A stretch of 64,000 nt of DNA from Kocuria rosea subsp. polaris (GCA_023896275.1 MLDA01000003.1:124001-188000); one strand, 5' to 3'. Shown: positions 36,780 to 45,819, counted from the stretch's first letter. Program-made: numbers and translations. Notes: a model not told the origin generated them from the letters alone.

Positions 36780-37501
36780 CGACAACGACGCCCGCCACCG
36801 CCGCGCCGAGCCCCGCCCGGCGGCTGGTCCTCGCCCGGCGCATCCGCTGGATCGTCGCGTGCACCATCGCCTACAACGTGATCGAGGCGGTCGTCGCGAT
36901 CAGTGCCGGGGCCATCGCGTCCTCGAGCGCCCTCATCGGCTTCGGCCTCGACTCGATCGTCGAGGTCCTGTCCGCGGCCGCCGTCGCCTGGCAGTTCGCG
37001 GCGCCCGATCCTCAGCAGCGCGAGAAGAAGGCGCTGCGCCTCATCGCGTACTCGTTCTTCGGGCTGGCCGCCGTCGTTCTGTTCGATTCCGTGCGCTCGC
37101 TCGCCGGGTTCGCCGAGGCCGAACACTCGGGGGTCGGCATCGCGCTCGCCGCGGTGAGTCTCGCGATCATGCCTGCGCTGTCGTGGTTCGAGCGCCGCAC
37201 GGGGCGCGAGCTCGGGTCCGCGTCCGCGGTGGCCGACTCGAAACAGACCCTGATCTGCTCCTACCTCTCCGCCGTGCTGCTCGTCGGCCTGCTGCTCAAT
37301 TCCCTACTCGGCTGGTCCTGGGCCGACCCTGTGGCGGCGCTGGTCATCGCGGCCTTCGCGGTCCGCGAGGGGATCGAGGCCTGGCGCGGCGACGCGTGCT
37401 GCACCCCGGTCTCGCAGCTGGTGGCGGAGGACGACGGCGCCGCGTGCGCGGGCAGGTGCGCGCCGGACTGCGCCTGCTGCCCCAGGTCAACGCCGGCCTG
37501 A
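36776..37501 (+). CDS. Cation diffusion facilitator (metal efflux) protein
   Basis: Exporter of 241 residues that probably pumps divalent heavy metal out of the cell. Six hydrophobic helices are visible. Helix 2 has the metal-site Asp in SALIGFGLDSIVEVLSAAA, and SAVADSKQTLICSYLSAVLL in helix 5 replaces the usual HxxxD with a D-x5-Cys-type site. The C-terminal cytoplasmic metallo-domain of classical CDFs is missing. In its place is a short Cys-rich tail (CCTPVS, CAGRCAPDCACCP). That matches the tail of the linked ArsR. Substrate could be Cd, Pb or Zn. Confidence 0.85.
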   Translation: MTTTTPATAAPSPARRLVLARRIRWIVACTIAYNVIEAVVAISAGAIASSSALIGFGLDSIVEVLSAAAVAWQFAAPDPQQREKKALRLIAYSFFGLAAVVLFDSVRSLAGFAEAEHSGVGIALAAVSLAIMPALSWFERRTGRELGSASAVADSKQTLICSYLSAVLLVGLLLNSLLGWSWADPVAALVIAAFAVREGIEAWRGDACCTPVSQLVAEDDGAACAGRCAPDCACCPRSTPA

Positions 37502-37542
37502 CGGGCCGAACGCGTCGGACGTGCGCCGGCGCCGCGCCGAAG

Positions 37543-37965
37543 TCAGCTGATGCCGAAGAGGCCGATCACCAGGCACATGACCAGCACCGTGACGAGCTCG
37601 TGTGTGATGTTCAGCAGGGTCAGGCCGGCCGGGCGGCCCTCAAACGCGTCGTGCGTGACGAAGCGCGACGCCGTGAAACCGGCCCAGAGGATCACGCCGG
37701 TGACGAAGACGCTGGTCATGAACGCGCCGCCGTAGAACTCGTGGGCGATGGCAGCGGACCCCGCGAGCACCCACGCGGAGACGAAGCTGACCACGAGCGT
37801 GATGAGGATGGGCCGGATCGCGTCCTTGGTCTCGCCCGAGGGGGACACCTTCGCCAGGCGCATCCAGAGATTGCCGAAAACCTTGGGCGTGTACCAGATT
37901 GACCCCACCACCATGGTGGACAGGGTGGCGACGATGACGGCCCAAATGTTGATGTCGGGGACCAT
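37543..37965 (-). CDS. DUF1761 membrane protein
   Basis: A 140-residue membrane protein with four helices (about 5-25, 52-74, 80-103 and 118-138). It has the family opening INIWAVIVATLSTMVVGSIWYTPKVFG followed by W, and the late FVTHDAFEGRPAGLTLLNITHELVTVL. DUF1761 proteins have no established function. It stands alone between the CDF gene (convergent) and the MarR gene. Confidence 0.78.
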   Translation of the reverse strand: MVPDINIWAVIVATLSTMVVGSIWYTPKVFGNLWMRLAKVSPSGETKDAIRPILITLVVSFVSAWVLAGSAAIAHEFYGGAFMTSVFVTGVILWAGFTASRFVTHDAFEGRPAGLTLLNITHELVTVLVMCLVIGLFGIS

Positions 37966-38087
37966 GGCGTACTCCTCGGATCGACTCGAAAGACCGCTGT
38001 GACTTGAGTGTACGCCGCCGAGGAAGGGGTGGCGAGGGGGCGGCCGCGTGGCCGGCAGCCAGATCGCGCAGCTCGGCTACTGCGCCG

Positions 38088-38582
38088 TCAGTGCTCCCGG
38101 GTCCCAGCCGCCGGGAGGTGGCCCTCCAGATCCTGGAGGGCGTCGGCGAGGGTGCGGACCTGAGCGGTGTCCAAACCGAGCGGGGCCAGTAAGCGGCTCA
38201 TCTCGGCGCGCACCCGCCGAGTGCTGTCCTCGGCGAGTTCGGTGGCGAAGACGTGCGTCGAGCGCCGGTCGTCGGGGTCCGGGGCGCGCCGGACCATGCC
38301 CTTGGCCTCGAGTGCGCGCAGCGCCGCGCTGGCGTTGCTCGGCTTGAGCCGCAGCAGTTCGGCTAGGCGCGACGGTGTCACGCCCGGCTGGCGGTGCACG
38401 CGGGAGATCACCATGACCTCGAGCGGACTGAGCGGGACGATCGCCGGGTCGTCGAAGCCGCGGTCCGAGATCTTGCGCGCGACGTCGCAGATTGCCCACG
38501 CCAGGTCCGCGAGGGCGGCGGGGCGCCTAGCGTCCGCGGCGGCGCCGTCGTCAGTGGTTACCGGGTGGGTTGGATCCGTCAT
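38088..38582 (-). CDS. MarR-family transcriptional regulator
   Basis: A 164-residue winged-helix regulator. The DNA-binding core is VHRQPGVTPSRLAELLRLKPSNASAALRALEAKGMVRRAPDPDDRRSTHVFATE (residues ~75-128), typical of MarR repressors of drug efflux. Start chosen at 38582 because the coding region begins there; the open frame extends upstream through the AT-rich promoter. It is divergent from the Bcr/CflA-type MFS exporter, 73 nt apart, with a dyad between them, so it likely represses both. Confidence 0.85.
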   Translation of the reverse strand: MTDPTHPVTTDDGAAADARRPAALADLAWAICDVARKISDRGFDDPAIVPLSPLEVMVISRVHRQPGVTPSRLAELLRLKPSNASAALRALEAKGMVRRAPDPDDRRSTHVFATELAEDSTRRVRAEMSRLLAPLGLDTAQVRTLADALQDLEGHLPAAGTREH

Positions 38583-38618
38583 AGTTAATGATGTTAGCAT
38601 AAGTATGAAATCATAACT
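38583..38618. promoter_or_regulatory. AT-rich divergent promoter with MarR-type dyad
   Basis: AGTTAATGAT (38583-38592) and ATCATAACT (38610-38618) are an almost exact inverted repeat. This is the most AT-rich patch in the region. It abuts the MarR start and lies 37 bp before the MFS TTG start. Confidence 0.55.
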
Positions 38619-38655
38619 TTTCGCGTCCCGTCTCCGGGGCGCCCGAGGAGGCCCA

Positions 38656-39876
38656 TTGACCACGGAAACCGCAGCCCGTCCGGCCGAACGCGCGCCCACG
38701 CGGATGGGCGGCGCCACACTTGTGACGCTCGCGCTGCTCGCTTCCGTCGCGCCGTTCGCGACGGACCTCTACCTGCCGGCGTTCCCGGACATGGTCGTCC
38801 GGCTGGACACCACCAACGCCGGCATCCAGCTGTCCCTCACCGCGTTCCTGATCGGCGCCGGGCTCGGCCAGGTCGTCTTCGGTCCGATTTCGGACCGAGT
38901 CGGCCGCCGCGGGCCGCTCCTCGTCGGCGTCGTGCTCTACGTGCTGGCCTCCGTCGCCGCCGCGCTCGCGCCGAGCGTGGCCTTCCTCGTCGCCGCCCGG
39001 CTGGTTCAGGGGATCACGGGCGCCGCGGGCATGGTGATCGGCCGCGCGATGATCTCCGACGTCGAGCGCGGCCAGAACGCGGCGCGCGCCATGAGCATGA
39101 TGATGCTCGTCGGCGGCGTCGCCCCCGTGATCGCCCCGGTGGTGGGTAGTGCGCTTGCCGAGCCGATCGGCTGGCGCGGCCTGCTGTTCATCGTCGCGGG
39201 GCTGGGTGCCGTTGCGCTGGCCTGCTCGCTGCTATTCCTGCGCGAGACCAAGCCGCGGCGGATCGCGACGGACGACGACGGCGCCGCCAGGCCTTCTTCG
39301 ACCCTCCGCGTGCTGGCCAATCGCACCTACATCGCCAACACGCTCGCGTTCGCGTTCGGGTTCGCGACGCTGATGGCCTACATCTCCGCCTCGCCGTTCG
39401 TCTACCAGGAGATGATGGGCCTGAGCACCCTCCAGTACGGCCTGATGTTCGCCCTGAACTCGCTGGCGCTCGTGGGCATGACCGCCGTGAACGCGAGGCT
39501 GACCCGGACCGTGCCGGTGCGGCGGCTCGCGGGGATCGGGCTGGCGGCCAACGCGGGCGGCATCGTCGTGATCGTCGCCCTGACCGCCTCGGGCGCGCCG
39601 ACGATGTGGCTCGCTGCGCCGTTCCTTGTGACCGTCGGGTCGCTGGGCCTGGTGATGGGCAACCTGTCGGCGATGGCGCTCGACGTCGTCCGCCCGGCCG
39701 CCGGTTCCGGCAGCGCCCTGCTCGGCCTGCTGCAGTTCGGGCTCGCCGGCCTCGTGGCGCCGCTGGTCAGCTTGGGCGGCGAGGGGACGGCCCTCCCGCT
39801 GGCGATCACAATGCTGGTGGCGACGGTCGTGGCGAACGTCGCCTTCCGGTTCGGCCGGCCGGCCGCGGCTCGGTAG
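38656..39876 (+). CDS. MFS drug exporter, Bcr/CflA-type
   Basis: A 406-residue major facilitator with 12 helices. Family features are PFATDLYLPAFPDMVVRLDT in helix 1, QVVFGPISDRVGRRGPLLVG (the MFS loop 2-3 signature), and RLVQGITGAAGMVIGRAMISDV. A cytoplasmic ETKPRR loop lies mid-protein. It resembles bicyclomycin/chloramphenicol exporters. The start is a TTG with GAGGAGG 6 nt upstream. It is likely de-repressed when the adjacent MarR regulator binds ligand. Confidence 0.88.
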   Translation: MTTETAARPAERAPTRMGGATLVTLALLASVAPFATDLYLPAFPDMVVRLDTTNAGIQLSLTAFLIGAGLGQVVFGPISDRVGRRGPLLVGVVLYVLASVAAALAPSVAFLVAARLVQGITGAAGMVIGRAMISDVERGQNAARAMSMMMLVGGVAPVIAPVVGSALAEPIGWRGLLFIVAGLGAVALACSLLFLRETKPRRIATDDDGAARPSSTLRVLANRTYIANTLAFAFGFATLMAYISASPFVYQEMMGLSTLQYGLMFALNSLALVGMTAVNARLTRTVPVRRLAGIGLAANAGGIVVIVALTASGAPTMWLAAPFLVTVGSLGLVMGNLSAMALDVVRPAAGSGSALLGLLQFGLAGLVAPLVSLGGEGTALPLAITMLVATVVANVAFRFGRPAAAR

Positions 39877-39892
39877 CGTTGCCCCGGCCGTC

Positions 39893-40615
39893 TCAGCTGC
39901 TGGCGTGCTCGACCGGGGTTGCGTCCGGGCGGCCCGGTGCCCCCGCCCTGGCACCCCGGGCCCGCACTGCGGGCCGGAGCTCGACGACTGTCCAGCGCAG
40001 GAAGAACTGTGTGGACGGGCCGATCAAGAGCGCGTAGGCCACGGTGCCGAGCCCCACGATGCCGCCGAGCAGCCAGCCGATCGCCAGCACTGACACCTCG
40101 ATCACGGTGCGGATCAGGCGCATGCTCAGTCCCGTGCGCAGGTGGATGCCGGTCATGAGACCGTCGCGGGGTCCCGGGCCGAACTGCGCGCCGATATACA
40201 GGGCGCCACCGATCCCGTTGATGACCAGGGCAGCGGCGACGGCCGCGATCTGCCACGCGAGGCCCTCGATGGGCGGCACGAGCCACAGCGTGATGTCGGC
40301 GGCGATGCCGAGCCACAGCACGTTGGCGATCGTCCCGAGCCCCGGCCACTGCTTGAGCGGGATCCACAGCAGCAGTACGACGAAGCCGAGCAGGATGATG
40401 ATCGTGCCGATGCTCAGCGGCATCCGGGTGCTCAGCCCGTAGTGCAGCACGTCCCACGGCGCCTGGCCCAGCCCGGCCCGGATGAAGATCGCCATGGCCG
40501 CCCCGAAGAGCGTCAGGCCGATGAACAGGTTCATGAACCGCAGTGGCAGGCGGCCGGCCCGCACCTGCTGCAGCGGCGTGAGGGGGAGGAGCTTGGGGTG
40601 TGATGTCTGTGCCAT
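39893..40615 (-). CDS. yczE: YczE/YitT-like membrane protein paired with YczR
   Basis: A 240-residue membrane protein with five to six helices. Features include LFIGLTLFGAAMAIFIRAGLGQAPWDVLHYGLS (residues ~30-62), NGIGGALYIGAQFGPGPRDGLMTGIHLRTG and ending basic tail. The YczE family has no known substrate. It is divergent from the MocR-type regulator, 60 nt apart, an association seen repeatedly for YczR/YczE in Firmicutes and Actinobacteria (established for the family). The start is the ATG with no open coding signal upstream. Confidence 0.85.
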   Translation of the reverse strand: MAQTSHPKLLPLTPLQQVRAGRLPLRFMNLFIGLTLFGAAMAIFIRAGLGQAPWDVLHYGLSTRMPLSIGTIIILLGFVVLLLWIPLKQWPGLGTIANVLWLGIAADITLWLVPPIEGLAWQIAAVAAALVINGIGGALYIGAQFGPGPRDGLMTGIHLRTGLSMRLIRTVIEVSVLAIGWLLGGIVGLGTVAYALLIGPSTQFFLRWTVVELRPAVRARGARAGAPGRPDATPVEHASS

Positions 40616-40633
40616 GCCTCCAGCCTGCGGCAT

Positions 40634-40658
40634 ATTGGACCTTGAAAAAATAGCCAAT
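40634..40658. promoter_or_regulatory. Candidate YczR operator in the yczE-yczR gap
   Basis: ATTGG (40634-40638) and CCAAT (40654-40658) are inverted around an A/T tract, centred midway between the divergent genes. MocR-family factors bind such widely spaced repeats. Confidence 0.5.
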
Positions 40659-40675
40659 TCGAGGAGAATGGCTCC

Positions 40676-42175
40676 ATGAGCACCGTCACACCCACCCGAC
40701 GCCTCGGCGGCGCGCGCCTCGCGACCATGCTCGGCGCGCCCGATTCCGCGCGCCCCGCCTACGCGTGGCTCGCCGATTCCATCCGCCAGCTGATCGCCAA
40801 CGGTCGCGTCATCCACGGCACCGCCCTGCCCAGCGAACGCCAGCTCGTGAGCTCACTCGGCCTCAGCCGCACCACGGTCTCGCGCGCCTACGCCGAGCTG
40901 CGCGACCGCGGCTACGCGAGCGCCCACGTCGGCGCCGGCACCATCGCCCAGGTCCCCGGCGGCCCGGTTGCCGGCGGCGGGGAACCGCTGCCGCTCGGCG
41001 GCTTCGGCCCGCGCGGCGGGGGCTCCGGCCAGTACGACGACGCCGGCGAGCCCACCGCCGTCGACCTCACGTGCGCCGCCCCGTCCGCGCCCGTCGGGCT
41101 GGCCGCCGTCTACCAGGAGGCCCTCGACGAGCTGCCTGCCTACATCAACGGGATGGGCTACTTCCCGCTCGGCGTGCCGGCCCTGCGCGAGGCGATCGCC
41201 GCCGACTACACCGCCCGCGGCGTCCCCACCGATCCGGAGCAGATTCTCGTCACCTCCGGCGCCCTGGCCGGCGTCGCGGCCGCCGCCCGGCTCCTGCTGA
41301 AGCCGGGCGCCGTCGCGCTCGCCGAGAGTCCCACGTACCCCAACAGCGTGACCTCCCTGCGCCACCACGGTGTGCGGGTCGCGTCCGTGCCGATCGGGGC
41401 CGACGGGACCGACGTCGACGCCGTCGCCGGGGCCCTGCGCTCGAGCGGGGCGCGGGCCATGCTGTGCCTGCCCGACTTCCACAACCCCGTCGGCACCCTC
41501 GCCTCCAACGAGGTGCGCGAGCGGTGGGCGGCGGTGCTGAAGCGGGCCGGGGCCACCGGGATCGTCGACGAGACGTGCGCCCGGCTGTGGCTCGACGAGG
41601 AGCCGGACGTGCTGCCGATGGCCGCGTTCTCGAACGACGTGCTCACGGTCGGCAGCGCCAGCAAGTCGCAGTGGGGCGGGCTGCGCCTCGGCTGGATCCG
41701 CGCTCCGCACGCCGTCGTCGGCGGCCTCGCCCGGATGCGGATGACCCTGGACCTCGGCGCGCCCGTGCTGGACCAGTTGGTGCTGGCGCGGCTCATGCGG
41801 CGCGGCTCCGGGCTCGCCCCGCAGACGCGGCAGAGGCTGCGCGAGACTCGCGACCTCGTCCTGGAACGCACCGCGGAGCTGCTGCCCGACTGGCGCGCGC
41901 GCCGGCCGGCGGGTGGGCTCGCGCTCTGGTTCGAGCTGCCCCGCCCGGCCTCGACCGCACTGACGGCCGCGGCCGGCCGCCGGGGCGTGCTGCTCGCCCC
42001 CGGCTCCGCGTTCGCGGTGGAGGACCACGGCCTCGAGCACTGGCTGCGGGTCCCGTACGCGCAGGCGGCCCACGAGCTGGAGTGGGCGCTGCCGCGGATC
42101 GCCGAGGCGTGGGCGGAGGTCGCGTCCCCGGCCGGTCGCCCTCGATCCCGGCCCGGCCGGCGGTACGCCGACTAG
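40676..42175 (+). CDS. yczR: MocR-type regulator (GntR helix plus aminotransferase fold), YczR
   Basis: A 499-residue PLP-dependent transcription factor. Residues ~20-90 are a GntR winged helix (NGRVIHGTALPSERQLVSSLGLSRTTVSRAYAELRDRGY). A Gly-rich linker (~95-125) leads to an aminotransferase class I fold with SGALAGVAAAARLLLKPG, LPDFHNPVGTLAS and SASKSQWGGLRLGWIRAP. The Lys in that last segment should hold PLP. It very likely controls yczE. The first genomic ATG at 40676 has GAGGAG 10 nt upstream. Effector amino compound unknown. Confidence 0.9.
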   Translation: MSTVTPTRRLGGARLATMLGAPDSARPAYAWLADSIRQLIANGRVIHGTALPSERQLVSSLGLSRTTVSRAYAELRDRGYASAHVGAGTIAQVPGGPVAGGGEPLPLGGFGPRGGGSGQYDDAGEPTAVDLTCAAPSAPVGLAAVYQEALDELPAYINGMGYFPLGVPALREAIAADYTARGVPTDPEQILVTSGALAGVAAAARLLLKPGAVALAESPTYPNSVTSLRHHGVRVASVPIGADGTDVDAVAGALRSSGARAMLCLPDFHNPVGTLASNEVRERWAAVLKRAGATGIVDETCARLWLDEEPDVLPMAAFSNDVLTVGSASKSQWGGLRLGWIRAPHAVVGGLARMRMTLDLGAPVLDQLVLARLMRRGSGLAPQTRQRLRETRDLVLERTAELLPDWRARRPAGGLALWFELPRPASTALTAAAGRRGVLLAPGSAFAVEDHGLEHWLRVPYAQAAHELEWALPRIAEAWAEVASPAGRPRSRPGRRYAD

Positions 42176-42229
42176 CGCAACGACGAGTGGCGGCCCGGAT
42201 GAAGCTCCGGACCGCCACTCGTCGTTGCG
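42176..42229. terminator. Bidirectional terminator between yczR and ppa
   Basis: The 18-nt arms CGCAACGACGAGTGGCGG and its exact complement enclose a further CCGG/CCGG stem. It directly follows the yczR stop and also faces the convergent ppa gene. Confidence 0.85.
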
Positions 42230-42248
42230 TTGGATTCGCTAGGAGGGA

Positions 42249-42728
42249 TCAGCCCTTGAAGCGCTCGATCGAAGCGGCGAGCTCGGCCTCAGCGGCCTCG
42301 CGGCCCTGCCAGCCCTCGGCCTTGACCCACTTGCCCGGCTCCAGGTCCTTGTAGCGCGTGAAGAAGTGCTCGATCTCCTTGATCAGCCACTCGTCGACGT
42401 CCTCGAGCTCCTTGATGTGGTCGAAGCGCTTGTCGGTCGGCACGCACAGCAGCTTCGCGTCGCCGCCGCCGTCGTCCGTCATGTTGAAGACGCCGATCGG
42501 GCGCGACTCGACCACGACGCCCGGCACCAGGTCCACACCCGGGATCCACACCATGGCGTCCAGCGGGTCGCCGTCCTCGCCGAGGGTGTCGTCGAAGTAG
42601 CCGTAGTGGGTCGGGTACTGCATCGGCGTGAAGAGCACGCGGTCCAGGCGGAGGCGGTGCGTCTCGTGGTCGATCTCGTACTTGACGCGCGATCCGGTGG
42701 GGATCTCGATGGTGACGTCGTGGCTCAA
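42249..42728 (-). CDS. ppa: Inorganic pyrophosphatase
   Basis: Hydrolyses pyrophosphate and so drives biosynthetic reactions. The 159-residue soluble family I enzyme begins MSHDVTIEIPTGSRVKYEID. It has RLDRVLFTPMQYPTHYGYFDDTLGEDGDPLDAMVWI (residues ~28-63), including the D-x-D-P-x-D metal motif, and later KELEDVDEWLIKEIEHFFTRYKDLEPGKWV. Length and motifs are normal. It is divergent from dacB, as in many actinobacteria. Confidence 0.96.
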   Translation of the reverse strand: MSHDVTIEIPTGSRVKYEIDHETHRLRLDRVLFTPMQYPTHYGYFDDTLGEDGDPLDAMVWIPGVDLVPGVVVESRPIGVFNMTDDGGGDAKLLCVPTDKRFDHIKELEDVDEWLIKEIEHFFTRYKDLEPGKWVKAEGWQGREAAEAELAASIERFKG

Positions 42729-42879
42729 AAGAGTCTCCTTGCAATGTGCGCCCGCCCTGCGAGGCCTGCCGGCACGCGCCGGTTGCGGGCACTAAGGTTT
42801 TGTACAGTGCTGTGGCAAGCGTATATTGCGCGGCCACGTCCGTCCCAGAATTTACCGCCGACTTGTGATCGAGGTCCCC

Positions 42880-44238
42880 ATGCGACGCGTCTTCGAGGCC
42901 GTCACCGCGGTCCTGTTGGTGTTGGTCGTCGCCGGGCTGCTCGCCGTCGCGCTCCTGCCGCTGGCCCCGGCCGTGTTCACGCGGACGACGCCGCTCGTCC
43001 CCCAGGCGTCCCTGCCCGCCGTGGCGCCGGCTCACGTCGAAACCGGGGCCCCGGCGGCCGAGGCCGTGTCCCGGTCCGCGGTTGCGGACGCCGTCGAGCC
43101 GGTGCTCGCGGACGCGCCGGCCGCCGCGGGGCGGCTCTTCGGGGCGGTCGTCGACGTCGCCGCCGGCGACGTGCACTACTCCCGCCACGGCGACGAGACT
43201 GGCGTGCCGGCCTCCAGCCTGAAGACCGTGACGGCTGCCGCCGCGCTCAGCGTGCTCGGCGAGGACACCCGGCGGGCGACGGAGGTATACGCCGACGGGG
43301 ACGCGATCGTGCTGGTCGGCGGCGGGGACGTCCTGCTGACCGAGGAGCGGATCGAGGAGCTGGCGGCCGAGGCCGCCGAGGCCCTCACCGAGGACGCGGA
43401 CGACGACGTGCGCACGCTCGGCGTGGTGCTCGACGACACGCTCTTCGCCGGAAGCACGCTGAGCCCGCACTGGGACGCGTCGCTCGTGACGAGCAACAAC
43501 ATCGCCCCCGTGATGCCAATCGCCATGAACGCCGCCCGCACGTCCGAGCAGAAGGGGGCGCCGCGCGCGTCCGACCCCGCGATGAGCGCGGCGCTCGCGT
43601 TCCACCGGGCGCTCGGTGCAGCGCTGGACGGGACCGACGTGGACCTGGGCGACGACGTCGTGCGCGGGGAGCGGAGCGCGGGGGCCGATCAGATCGCGCG
43701 GCTCGAGTCGGCGACGACCGCCGAGATGGTGCGCGTGATGACCGAGGACTCGGAGAACTATGTGGCGGAGACGCTGGGCCGGCTCGTCGCGCTCGAGTCC
43801 GGCCAGCCCGCCAGCTTCGGCGGTGTCTCGGCGGCGCTGACCGCCGCCGTCGAGAACATGGGCGTGGACACCGCCGGGCTGCGGCTCGTCGACGCGTCCG
43901 GCCTCGCCGCCGCCAACCGGATCTCCCCGGAGCAGCTGGCCGGAGTCCTCGCGGCCGCGTCCGTGTCCGGCAGCCGCGACCTGCGCGAGGTGTCGTACAT
44001 GCTGCCGATCGCCGGCGCCACCGGAACGTTGTCGGAGCGGCTGGACGCGGACGCGACGCGCGGGAAGGTGCGGGCCAAGACCGGGACCCTCACCGGCGTC
44101 GTGACGCTCACCGGCTACGTCGTGACCGACGGCGGGCGCCTGTTGGCTTTCTCCTTCTTTGCCGAGGACGTGCCCGGCGCGCTGGGTGACTCGCGCGACG
44201 TGCTCGACGCGGCGGCAGCCAAGCTGGCCGGGCTGTAG
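42880..44238 (+). CDS. dacB: D-Ala-D-Ala carboxypeptidase/endopeptidase (PBP4 type)
   Basis: Cell-wall enzyme that trims peptidoglycan side chains. The 452-residue protein has an N-terminal signal/anchor (RRVFEAVTAVLLVLVVAGLLAVALL). The penicillin-binding motifs are SxxK as ASSLKTV (~111), SxN as TSNNIA (~204) and KTG as AKTGTLTG (~400). The insertion between the first and second motif is characteristic of DacB. GAGGT precedes the ATG at 42880; the open frame extends 54 nt upstream. It begins the neighbourhood that normally continues to the zinc metalloprotease and tilS. Confidence 0.92.
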   Translation: MRRVFEAVTAVLLVLVVAGLLAVALLPLAPAVFTRTTPLVPQASLPAVAPAHVETGAPAAEAVSRSAVADAVEPVLADAPAAAGRLFGAVVDVAAGDVHYSRHGDETGVPASSLKTVTAAAALSVLGEDTRRATEVYADGDAIVLVGGGDVLLTEERIEELAAEAAEALTEDADDDVRTLGVVLDDTLFAGSTLSPHWDASLVTSNNIAPVMPIAMNAARTSEQKGAPRASDPAMSAALAFHRALGAALDGTDVDLGDDVVRGERSAGADQIARLESATTAEMVRVMTEDSENYVAETLGRLVALESGQPASFGGVSAALTAAVENMGVDTAGLRLVDASGLAAANRISPEQLAGVLAAASVSGSRDLREVSYMLPIAGATGTLSERLDADATRGKVRAKTGTLTGVVTLTGYVVTDGGRLLAFSFFAEDVPGALGDSRDVLDAAAAKLAGL

Positions 44239-44246
44239 GGGCGCGC

Positions 44247-45767
44247 ATGGGTGAGGTGATCGCGGGGCGGTTCGAGCTCGTCGAGCACATCGCTTCGGGC
44301 GGCTCCGGCAGCGTCTGGCGGGCCTGGGACCGCGACCGCACCGCGTGGTGCGCGGCGAAGGTCATGCGCCAGAGCTACAGCGCTGACCTGCTGCGGTTCG
44401 TGCGCGAGCAGGGCGTGAAATTCGACCACCCGCACCTGCTCACCCCGTACGGCTGGGCCGCGGTGGACGAGCGGGTCGTGATCGCGACCGAGCTCATGGC
44501 CGGCGGGAACCTCGCCGGCGCGCTGCGCGACCACGGCGGGCTCGGCACGCCGCTCGTCGCCGAGATCGTCACCCAGGTGCTCGAGGGCCTGCGGCACGTG
44601 CACGACGCCGGCTGGGTCCACCGGGACGTCAAGCCCGCCAACGTCCTGCTCGAGGCGACGGGCGAGGCGGTGCCGCACGCGCGCCTGGCCGACTTCGGCA
44701 TCGCGGTGCACGCCGACGAGCCGCGCCTGACCGAGCTCGGCGGCGTCGTCGGGACGCCCGGATTCATGGCGCCTGAGCTGGGCGATCCGGCCTCGGGCGC
44801 GGACGTCGAGCCGGAACAGGACCTCTACGCGGTCGGCGCGATGGCGCTGCAGCTGCTGAACCCGGGCCTGCGCGGGCCCGAGCTCGCCAACCGGTGCCGG
44901 GCCGTCGCAGCCGGCGCCGACCCGGGGCTGGAGCTGCACGGGCCGCTCGCGGACGTCGTGACGGGACTGCTCGCGTTCGAGCCGCCCGCCCGCCGCGACG
45001 CCGCCGACGCGGCCGGCGACCTGTTGCGCCCGCTGCGCCGGACGGACGGCTACGCGGCCGCGTCGGGGGAGCCGTTCGAGGTCTTCGAGCAGTTCGACCT
45101 CGATGTCACGCACCTTTCCGAACGCGGCGCCACCGGGGAGCCCGGCCCCGCGGCGGCTTGGTACGCCGTGGCAGCCCCGGAATCCGTGGCGCCCCCGCCC
45201 ACGGTGCCGCAGGACGCTGGGCTCCCGACCGCTGCGCCCCCAGCGCCCCAGGCGACGGCGGAGGATCCCGCGGCGGCTGGCCCGCCGGGCGTACCCGGGG
45301 AGGCCCCGGCCGCCGCCACTGAGACGGCATCGCCGGCCGTCGAGGCCCCGCCTGCAGGGGGCCGCACGCCGGCCCTGCTGATCGGCGCGGGCATCCTCCT
45401 CGCGCTCGTCCTGGGCGGGCTCTCGCTGTGGCTCATTTTCGGCGAACGCGATGGCGGGGGCGCGGCGCCGGGGACGTCTGCGCCGCCGAGCGCCAGCGAC
45501 ACCGCGCCGGGGACGCCGGGGACGCCGGGGACGCCGGAGCCGGCGGAGTCGCCGACGCCAACGTCAGGCCCCACGACCGCGCCCGCGGAGACCTCCGCCC
45601 CGCGGACCTCGGCCGCGCCGAGCACTCTGGACCTCGGCATCCGCTCCAACGTCGAGGCCGGCGACGACTGCACCGTGCTTGAGGCCGGGCTGCGCGTCGA
45701 GGGTGCCGACGGCCAGGGCCTGACGTGCCGGTACGACGACGGAGCTCACCGCTGGACGGCTGACTGA
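44247..45767 (+). CDS. Transmembrane serine/threonine protein kinase
   Basis: A 506-residue PknB-like kinase. The cytoplasmic kinase domain (residues 1-270) has IASGGSGSVWRAWD, the ATP Lys in AAKVM, HRDVKPANVL at ~125, DFGIAV at ~150 and VGTPGFMAPE. A long Pro/Ala-rich juxtamembrane linker carries possible phosphosites. One TM helix (~377-399) is followed by an extracellular Pro/Thr-rich region with a short GTPGTPGTPEP repeat and a small C-terminal Cys pair (DDCTVLEAG...LTCRYDD). The ecto-part may sense the envelope. It follows dacB by 8 nt, so the two may be co-transcribed. Confidence 0.9.
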   Translation: MGEVIAGRFELVEHIASGGSGSVWRAWDRDRTAWCAAKVMRQSYSADLLRFVREQGVKFDHPHLLTPYGWAAVDERVVIATELMAGGNLAGALRDHGGLGTPLVAEIVTQVLEGLRHVHDAGWVHRDVKPANVLLEATGEAVPHARLADFGIAVHADEPRLTELGGVVGTPGFMAPELGDPASGADVEPEQDLYAVGAMALQLLNPGLRGPELANRCRAVAAGADPGLELHGPLADVVTGLLAFEPPARRDAADAAGDLLRPLRRTDGYAAASGEPFEVFEQFDLDVTHLSERGATGEPGPAAAWYAVAAPESVAPPPTVPQDAGLPTAAPPAPQATAEDPAAAGPPGVPGEAPAAATETASPAVEAPPAGGRTPALLIGAGILLALVLGGLSLWLIFGERDGGGAAPGTSAPPSASDTAPGTPGTPGTPEPAESPTPTSGPTTAPAETSAPRTSAAPSTLDLGIRSNVEAGDDCTVLEAGLRVEGADGQGLTCRYDDGAHRWTAD

Positions 45768-45819
45768 CCGGCGCCCTGACCCGTGGATCCGCGGCGCCGG
45801 CCGATCGGGGCGGCGGGGA

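Noticed and set aside
45505-45545. Short tandem repeat (about three copies of a 9-bp unit) in the kinase gene
   Set aside because: It encodes GTPGTPGTP in a flexible extracellular linker; in frame and not a mobile or CRISPR-like repeat.
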